Assembly (NCBI GenBank): GCA_902489275.1
Contig: CABTZK010000030.1
Span: 1-18,935 of the forward strand
DNA: 18,935 nt
Direction of reading: 5' to 3'
Source: an uncultured Porphyromonadaceae bacterium
GTDB lineage: Bacteria > Bacteroidota > Bacteroidia > Bacteroidales > Muribaculaceae
In this document: in pieces, positions 8,140 to 12,936 of the stretch
Layout of the letters: each line of letters opens with the position of its first letter
How positions within the stretch are numbered: the first letter of the stretch is position 1
The notes under the pieces: generated by a model
What the model was told of the DNA's origin: nothing
Seen by the model: only the letters and a program-made list of their open reading frames with translations
The model's database searches: none
Position numbers and translations under genes: made by a program

Positions 8140-8440
8140 ACTTGAATTCGGGATAAGAGAATGACTTCTTGATCGACTGTACATTTACCGAACTTTCCAG
8201 ATGGTACTTCCTGATCACGTTTTTCGTGGTCAGGCCTGTAGTGACACCATCGGCCAGAGCCACGAGGAAATTTTCCTGGGGTTTCGTCAGCGACTCTACA
8301 TCGCGCTGGAAAAACACCCTGCTCTGCTCCATCAACTCCTCAAAGGTTTGCTCCACCATTTCATCGGTCACTACGGCATCGGCCTCGTACCACACCATCC
8401 ACGACAGGTGCTGGACGTGCGACAAAAGGCAATCGGTGTC
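8129..8440 (-). pseudogene. AAA-type ATPase gene fragment (C-terminal part only)
   Basis: Just past the stop of the COG0523 gene, in another minus-strand frame, comes a protein-like stretch with LSHVQHLSWMVWYEADAVV, then EQTFEELMEQSRVFF, SLTKPQENFLVALADG and VNVQSIKKS (recognisable over about 8162-8431). I recognise this as the region after the ATPase core in the archaeal-type AAA ATPases (ATPase_2-like) common in Bacteroidetes, including the start of a winged-helix domain. The Walker A and B parts are missing and the homology stops inside the winged helix; the frame then runs to a stop at 8129 inside the end of the barrel gene. The fragment is thus cut at both sides and cannot be functional as an ATPase. 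The frame continues upstream through the COG0523 gene only as arginine- and serine-rich shadow sequence. Confidence 0.65.
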
Positions 8441-8444
8441 TTTC

Positions 8445-9635
8445 TTAGAACGTGTACTCCAGGCACTCGTCGAGGGCGCGGGCGAGGGCCTCCTTGTCGA
8501 GGTGCTGGCCAATGAAGACGATTTTCTGCATGCGGTCGCCGTAACGCTCGTCCCAGTCGCGCGCCAAGTCGGGGTTGCGGCGCATGAACTCGGCGAGTTC
8601 CCCCTCGGGCATGGTGGCATACCACTGGCCCGCGTCCTTGATGGTCTTTTGCACGCCGGCTTGCTCAAAAATCAGGCACTGGCGGTCATCCTCGCTAAAG
8701 TAGCACAGCCCCTTGGCGCGAATCACATTCTTAGGCCAGCGGCGAGCCACAAACTCGTCAAACTTGTTCAGGTTGAATGCCGGGCGGCGGTAGTAGACAT
8801 AGGTGCTGATGCCGTATTCCTCAACCTCGCCTTGCTCATGCTCGTGGTGATGGTGCTGCTCCTCGTGGTCATGGTGGCGGTGCTCGTCCTCTCGATGCTC
8901 GGCATCGATCTCCTTCATCCAGGTAGACGACATCAAGGTGCGGTCGAAATCAAACAAGCGAGTGTTCAGAATCTTGCCTAAGTCAATCTCGCCATAGTCG
9001 CACACGATGATTTCGGCAACAGGCTGGATAGCCCGCACAATCTGCTTGACGCGCTCCAACTCATCAGGTGTCACCTCCGAGGCCTTGTTGATCAGAATCT
9101 TGTTGCAAAACTCGATTTGCTGAATCACGAGGTTCTCGATATCCTCCTCACCGATACCGTCGCGCTGCAAGCTCGCGCCGCACTGGAACTCGCTTTGCAT
9201 GCGCAGGGCGTCGACCACCGTCACGATGCAATCCAAGCGCGGGAAGCCACCAGTGCTGTAGCTCGCATCCATGCCGGGCATGGAGCAAATGGTTTGGGCG
9301 ATGGGCTCGGGCTCGCAGATGCCGCTGGCCTCGATCACGATGTAGTCAAACCGCCTTTGGCTCGTGATTTCGTGCAGTTGCTGCACGAGGTCCATCTTCA
9401 GCGTGCAGCAGATGCAGCCGTTCTGCAAAGCCACCAGGCTATCGTCGCTCTTGCCCACGACACCGCCTTGCTCGATCAGGCTGGCGTCGATGTTCACCTC
9501 GCCAATATCGTTGACGATGACCGCAAACTTGATGCCTTGCTCATTGGCGAGAATGCGATTGACCAACGTGGTTTTCCCGCTGCCCAGGTAACCCGTGAGC
9601 AGCAAAACGGGGATTTCATTCATTTCCATGCTCAT
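8445..9635 (-). CDS. COG0523 (CobW/G3E) GTPase, probable metallochaperone
   Basis: Members of this family use GTP hydrolysis to insert or traffic metals such as zinc or cobalt in the cytoplasm. The 396-residue protein shows Walker A TGYLGSGKTT (14-23), the diagnostic metal-binding CICC (74-77), EASG (102-105) as Walker B region, and an NKAS guanine-specificity segment (183-186) where NKxD is the rule. A histidine-rich loop (about 246-267, with HRHHDHEEQHHHHEHE) precedes the CobW C-terminal domain. I chose the ATG at 9635 because AAGGAAG lies directly upstream; the frame also extends seven codons further to a TTG. The first ATG is closely followed by others at codons 3 and 5. Metal and client cannot be told from sequence. 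It is transcribed away from the menaquinone pair. Confidence 0.88.
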   Translation of the reverse strand: MSMEMNEIPVLLLTGYLGSGKTTLVNRILANEQGIKFAVIVNDIGEVNIDASLIEQGGVVGKSDDSLVALQNGCICCTLKMDLVQQLHEITSQRRFDYIVIEASGICEPEPIAQTICSMPGMDASYSTGGFPRLDCIVTVVDALRMQSEFQCGASLQRDGIGEEDIENLVIQQIEFCNKILINKASEVTPDELERVKQIVRAIQPVAEIIVCDYGEIDLGKILNTRLFDFDRTLMSSTWMKEIDAEHREDEHRHHDHEEQHHHHEHEQGEVEEYGISTYVYYRRPAFNLNKFDEFVARRWPKNVIRAKGLCYFSEDDRQCLIFEQAGVQKTIKDAGQWYATMPEGELAEFMRRNPDLARDWDERYGDRMQKIVFIGQHLDKEALARALDECLEYTF

Positions 9636-9637
9636 AT

Positions 9638-9644
9638 CTTCCTT
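9638..9644 (-). promoter_or_regulatory. ribosome binding site deciding the COG0523 start
   Basis: AAGGAAG on the minus strand stands two bases before the ATG at 9635. Strong Shine-Dalgarno sequences are rare in this window, so this one supports the shorter start over the in-frame TTG at 9656. Confidence 0.6.
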
Positions 9645-9650
9645 AGATGC

Positions 9651-9684
9651 GTGCAAAATTACACAAAATTCTCCAGTTTTGCAC
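9651..9684. promoter_or_regulatory. perfect 8-bp inverted repeat over the COG0523 promoter region
   Basis: GTGCAAAA (9651-9658) and TTTTGCAC (9677-9684) are exact complements separated by 18 bases. The left arm overlaps TAATTTTG on the minus strand (plus 9654-9661), a match to the -7 consensus. The placement is right for an operator controlling the GTPase gene, for example by a metal-sensing repressor, but no regulator is seen nearby and the TTTTG parts are common in promoters of this phylum. Confidence 0.4.
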
Positions 9685-9931
9685 CTCGTTCCCCTCTTTT
9701 AACACCTACATTCCCATAAAAAACTGCTCATTCAGAGCGTTTTGATTTTTCCTTGGCGACATCCTCATTCTCCTTGTTTTTAAGGTGCTACTATCACACG
9801 ACAAGGTGATTCCCGCTGACAAACGCATTCACAACGTAATCGCATTTTGTTCAGGTACTGAGGGGCGCGGGGAGTGAGAGGGAATCGCAACTTTCGGCCA
9901 CCAAAGGGGGGCTTGTTTCAAAGATTATCAG
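9685..9931. other. intergenic stretch with no recognised gene
   Basis: Between the divergent COG0523 and thioesterase genes lie about 350 bases. Apart from the inverted repeat near 9651-9684 and the promoter element at 9932, I see no gene, RNA or clear hairpin. The middle is mixed in composition, with a G-rich patch at about 9860-9880. Confidence 0.5.
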
Positions 9932-9939
9932 TAATTTTG
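9932..9939 (+). promoter_or_regulatory. -7 promoter element of the menI-menF pair
   Basis: TAATTTTG matches TAnnTTTG and lies 49 bases before the thioesterase ATG. A TTG at 9913-9915 is 16 bases upstream, closer than the usual -33 spacing, so only the -7 element is convincing. Confidence 0.5.
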
Positions 9940-9988
9940 CAAAAGCAATGCCAATAGCCTTGCTGACGAACGACAATCGAACGAAACA

Positions 9989-10408
9989 ATGAATACCGAA
10001 AAGATTAAAGCCTACTTAGATGGCCGCCAGAGCCTTATCAAGACCCTCGGGATGAACCTTGTGTCGACCGAAGCCGAGAACTCCTGCACAGCCACCATGA
10101 AAGTAACCCCCGAGGTGAGCCAGCCCTACGGGTTCCTGAATGGCGGCACCTCGCTGGCCTTAGCCGAGAACTTAGCCGGGGTGGGCAGCGTGAGCCTTTG
10201 CCCCGACAAGATTCCCATGGGCAGCAGCGTGAGCGCCAACCACCTGCAAGCCGTGCCAGTGGGCGATACCGTGACCATCGTGGCCACCATCTTGCACAAG
10301 GGGCGCACGACGCACGTGTGGAATGTGAACGTGCTGACACCCAACGGGCAAGTGGCATCGACCGCCCGCGTGACCAACTACTTGGTAGATCCCCAGCCTG
10401 CAAGATGA
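9989..10408 (+). CDS. menI: hotdog-fold thioesterase, probable DHNA-CoA thioesterase
   Basis: The 139-residue protein is a PaaI/YdiI-type hotdog enzyme. Its active-site segment is QPYGFLNGGTSLALAEN, with Gln45 and Glu60 in the positions of the catalytic residues of MenI. The histidine usual in the HGG motif is Asn51 here. Given its overlap with isochorismate synthase, the likely role is release of 1,4-dihydroxy-2-naphthoate from its CoA ester in menaquinone synthesis. The stop TGA overlaps the ATG of the next gene in ATGA, which points to translational coupling. The symbol is inferred from context; a general acyl-CoA thioesterase is the alternative. Confidence 0.75.
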   Translation: MNTEKIKAYLDGRQSLIKTLGMNLVSTEAENSCTATMKVTPEVSQPYGFLNGGTSLALAENLAGVGSVSLCPDKIPMGSSVSANHLQAVPVGDTVTIVATILHKGRTTHVWNVNVLTPNGQVASTARVTNYLVDPQPAR

Positions 10409-11415
10409 CCAGCCTCGCCCTCTACCGGCTACCTGGCCATGAACTGGCGACCCGCATCGTTTCCCACCAAGCTCCAACGGCCTGCTCATCGTATGCCGAG
10501 CTGGCCGGGCTGACGGGGTTTGTCATCGCCCCATTTGCCATCACCCGAGAAGAGCCCGCGCTGGTCATCGATCCAGGCGAAGTGACGTCGTTCCGACCAA
10601 AGGCGGAGAGGCGGAATCTGCACGCCATAGATTGCACGGATGCCACAGAACGCGAGCGATATGCCCAAAATTTTGCGACGATGCACAAGAAACTGGTCGA
10701 TGGCATATTTTCAAAGATTGTCCTTGCCCGCCAGAAACGCATCGAGCTTCAAGACGAGTTCCAGGCCATCGCGCTGTTTCAAAAGGCCTGCACCCTGTAT
10801 CCCCGGCAAATGGTGATGCTCACCCACACGCCTACGAGTGGCACATGGCTGACCGCCACCCCCGAGGTGCTCCTGCAAGGCTGCGACGGGCGATGGAGGA
10901 CGATGGCCCTTGCGGGCACGATGCTGGCGACAAGCGCCCCCGCGCCCTGGGACGAGAAGAACATCAGGGAGCAAGAGGTTGTGGCTCGCTACATACACAC
11001 GTGCCTTTCGGCATTTAGCCACGACATCAAGGAGCATGGGCCCGTGACCACCCAGGCAGGCGGATTGCTGCACCTGAAGAGCGAGTTTGATTTCTCGCTG
11101 AACGACCCCCGGCAGATGGGCGCGCTGCTCAGCGCTCTCCACCCCACTCCAGCCGTGTGTGGCATGCCCAAGGACTCCGCACTCCAATTGATACTTGACA
11201 CCGAGCGCCCACCGCGTAGCTACTACAGCGGCTTCATGGGCCCCATGGGCATGAGCGACGCAACCCACCTCTACGTGTCGCTGCGCTGCATGCGCATTGC
11301 GGGCCCGTCGTGCACGCTTTATGCCGGCAGCGGCCTGATGCGCGACAGCGACCCGCAAAGCGAGTGGGAGGAAACCGAGGGCAAGCTGAAGACCATGCTG
11401 GAAGTTTTCCAGTGA
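10405..11415 (+). CDS. menF: isochorismate synthase
   Basis: The enzyme converts chorismate to isochorismate, the first committed step of menaquinone synthesis. The 336-residue protein is on the short side because it has a reduced N-terminal region. The chorismate-binding core is clear: DGIFSKIVLARQ with Lys104 as the likely general base, LTATPEVLL (149-157), MALAGTM (167-173), LHPTPAVCGMP (245-255), DTERPPRSYYSGFMG (265-279), and AGSGLMRDSDPQSEWEET (307-324) with Mg-binding glutamates. The frame is open upstream, but ATG at 10405 gives the ATGA overlap with menI and a sensible N-terminus, so it is preferred. An anthranilate or salicylate synthase is less likely given length and partner. MenD, which normally follows, is not here. 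Confidence 0.88.
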   Translation: MTSLALYRLPGHELATRIVSHQAPTACSSYAELAGLTGFVIAPFAITREEPALVIDPGEVTSFRPKAERRNLHAIDCTDATERERYAQNFATMHKKLVDGIFSKIVLARQKRIELQDEFQAIALFQKACTLYPRQMVMLTHTPTSGTWLTATPEVLLQGCDGRWRTMALAGTMLATSAPAPWDEKNIREQEVVARYIHTCLSAFSHDIKEHGPVTTQAGGLLHLKSEFDFSLNDPRQMGALLSALHPTPAVCGMPKDSALQLILDTERPPRSYYSGFMGPMGMSDATHLYVSLRCMRIAGPSCTLYAGSGLMRDSDPQSEWEETEGKLKTMLEVFQ

Positions 11416-11418
11416 ACA

Positions 11419-11438
11419 GCGAGGAGGGCTTGCCCCCC
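11419..11438. terminator. possible hairpin between convergent menF and AraC genes
   Basis: GAGGAGGG, a CTTG loop and CCCCCCTC can form an eight-pair stem with one mismatch, directly after the menF stop. There is no T-run on either strand, so termination by this hairpin alone is uncertain. Confidence 0.3.
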
Positions 11439-11444
11439 TCTCCC

Positions 11445-12605
11445 CTACTGCTGCTGCATGATCGATTTTGGGCTGTAGTTCTTGTAGCGCTTGAAATTGC
11501 GATAAAAAGCGCTTTGAGAGGAGAATCCACTCTGAATGTACACGTCGGAGATACAGATGCCCGAATTGGACTTCATGAGCTTTTCGGCATAGTCCACGCG
11601 GCAGCGGTTGATCAACTCGGCAAACGACATGCCCATCCCCTCGTTTAACGCTTGCTGAACGTAGCGGTCGTTGGTTCCCAATCGCCTCGCCAAATCGCTC
11701 ACCTTCAAGTTGGGAGTGAGAAACACGTTCTCCTTCATCAGTTCCTTAATCTTGTCAACCAGCTCTTGATTGACCCGTGATGCCTCCTCGCCAGCGTCGT
11801 CGCGTTCCTCCGCAACCTCTGGCGTGGTGTCCTGGGGCAACACAATGTCACGGTAGGAAAACCGCTGGCGATAGCCCACAATGCCCAATGCGAGCAGCAA
11901 GGCCGAAAAGGGCAAAAACGCAAGCGCCAACATCCCCACCGAGTTTGAAAAGGCATAACGTCCTAAGGCATTGGCCACAACAGACAAGACGCACATCAGC
12001 AGCAGCCACTTGAGAATGGACTCGAAACCGTGCAATCTCTTGTCCTCGGTGTCGGAATAGATGGAGTCAATCAGGTTGTTGTAGTTCCTGATTTTGCGGA
12101 TGCCTAAGACCATGGTTAAAACCACCCCTACCGCAAAAATCGCCCTCGCCACATGGTGCACAATCGCCTGGGCAAGACAGACCCCCTCCATGCCCTGAAA
12201 ATGACCATGATACAAGTATGACCAGATAAACTCATGGAGCTCACGAGGCGACATCGCCAGATAGAGGAAAGCCACAGGCAGCCCCACAGCAAAAGGGAGG
12301 ACATAGGCCCAAAATTTAGCCCACAACGTCACGCGTCCCTCGGTGAGCCGAGACAGATAGACGAAATAGAGCGGGAAAACAGCCAGGTTACACATCACAT
12401 AGACCGAGTCATAGAAAGGCATCTGGTCGACTTCCAAATTGAAGAACGCACAGTGTCCCGAATAGAGAAGCGTTGCGGCAATCGCCCAAACCAGCAAATC
12501 CTTGTGCGCGGCAACATTTCCACGATGACAAAGACTATAGGCGAGCAAGATGCTCAACGATAGACAAATAAAAAGAGGAAGAACGGTCATCTGTGACATC
12601 CACAT
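11445..12605 (-). CDS. membrane-anchored AraC-family transcription regulator
   Basis: The 386-residue protein joins a membrane domain to a DNA-binding domain. Seven hydrophobic segments can be read at about residues 4-23, 35-55, 66-86, 94-118, 143-167, 196-217 and 222-245. After an acidic linker (about 255-280) comes an AraC domain with two helix-turn-helix motifs: KVSDLARRLGTNDRYVQQALNE, then ICISDVYIQSGFSSQSAFYRNFKRY, ending in the usual YSPKSI. Such proteins are thought to sense a signal at the inner membrane and act on nearby genes. It is transcribed away from the secreted-protein gene at 12937, and tandem repeats lie between them. A -7 match (TAATTTTG, minus strand, plus 12633-12640) sits just upstream, giving a leader of only about 20 bases. 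Start at residue 1 or 3 (both ATG) cannot be decided. Confidence 0.87.
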   Translation of the reverse strand: MWMSQMTVLPLFICLSLSILLAYSLCHRGNVAAHKDLLVWAIAATLLYSGHCAFFNLEVDQMPFYDSVYVMCNLAVFPLYFVYLSRLTEGRVTLWAKFWAYVLPFAVGLPVAFLYLAMSPRELHEFIWSYLYHGHFQGMEGVCLAQAIVHHVARAIFAVGVVLTMVLGIRKIRNYNNLIDSIYSDTEDKRLHGFESILKWLLLMCVLSVVANALGRYAFSNSVGMLALAFLPFSALLLALGIVGYRQRFSYRDIVLPQDTTPEVAEERDDAGEEASRVNQELVDKIKELMKENVFLTPNLKVSDLARRLGTNDRYVQQALNEGMGMSFAELINRCRVDYAEKLMKSNSGICISDVYIQSGFSSQSAFYRNFKRYKNYSPKSIMQQQ

Positions 12606-12632
12606 GGCATATACCCATTTTTGATTTAGTCA

Positions 12633-12640
12633 CAAAATTA
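12633..12640 (-). promoter_or_regulatory. -7 promoter element of the AraC gene
   Basis: TAATTTTG on the minus strand matches TAnnTTTG and lies 27 bases before the start codon. The nearest TTTG for -33 is 25 bases away, too far for an ideal promoter. Confidence 0.45.
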
Positions 12641-12730
12641 CAAAAAATATAGCGAACCAGAACAGCAAAGGACGTAAAATTTCCAAAATAACTCTCACAA
12701 GATTTTTCAAGACAACATTGCCGCGCCAGG

Positions 12731-12816
12731 GCATTCCGAAAATGAGAATCGGCATTCTGAAAACGAGAATCAGATTTTCTGAAAAGGAGAATCAGATTTT
12801 CTGAAAAAGAAAGAGG
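12731..12816 (+). repeat. four tandem 21-22 bp repeats, probable operator array
   Basis: Four head-to-tail copies lie at 12731-12751, 12752-12772, 12773-12794 and 12795-12816. They share the core TTCTGAAAAnGAGAATC, with single changes in copy 1 (C for T, T at n) and a decayed right side in copy 4. Copies 1-3 also contain a dyad, seen best in copy 2 as ATTCT and AGAAT around seven bases. The period is two helical turns, so all copies face the same side of the DNA. The array ends 22 bp before the -33 element of the secreted-protein gene and lies about 90 bp upstream of the divergent AraC promoter, the expected place for activator sites. Confidence 0.8.
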
Positions 12817-12838
12817 ATGAGCCTATTTTTTTAACAGC

Positions 12839-12869
12839 TTTGTACAGGTTTTTTGGAGAATACATTTTG
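12839..12869 (+). promoter_or_regulatory. candidate promoter of the secreted-protein gene
   Basis: TTTG (12839-12842) and TACATTTTG (12861-12869) are 18 bases apart. The -7 element has one base too many between TA and TTTG, so it is imperfect, which would fit a promoter that needs an activator. Transcription would start near 12876, about 60 bases before the ATG. Confidence 0.4.
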
Positions 12870-12936
12870 AGACTCAAGTCGAAAGGCTAAATGCCGTTTA
12901 TATAATTCATTTTTTAACCCATTAGACAACACAACT

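Noticed and set aside
8169..8981. Plus-strand open frame of 270 codons opposite the COG0523 gene
   Set aside because: The minus strand has Walker A, CICC and the CobW C-terminal domain here. The plus frame is a low-complexity Leu/Val-rich shadow, with no promoter or start signal.
9948..9992. 14-codon open frame (MPIALLTNDNRTKQ) ending in an ATGA overlap with the menI start
   Set aside because: It starts almost at the predicted transcription start, so it could hardly be a normal leader peptide; an overlap of this kind over 14 codons can be chance.
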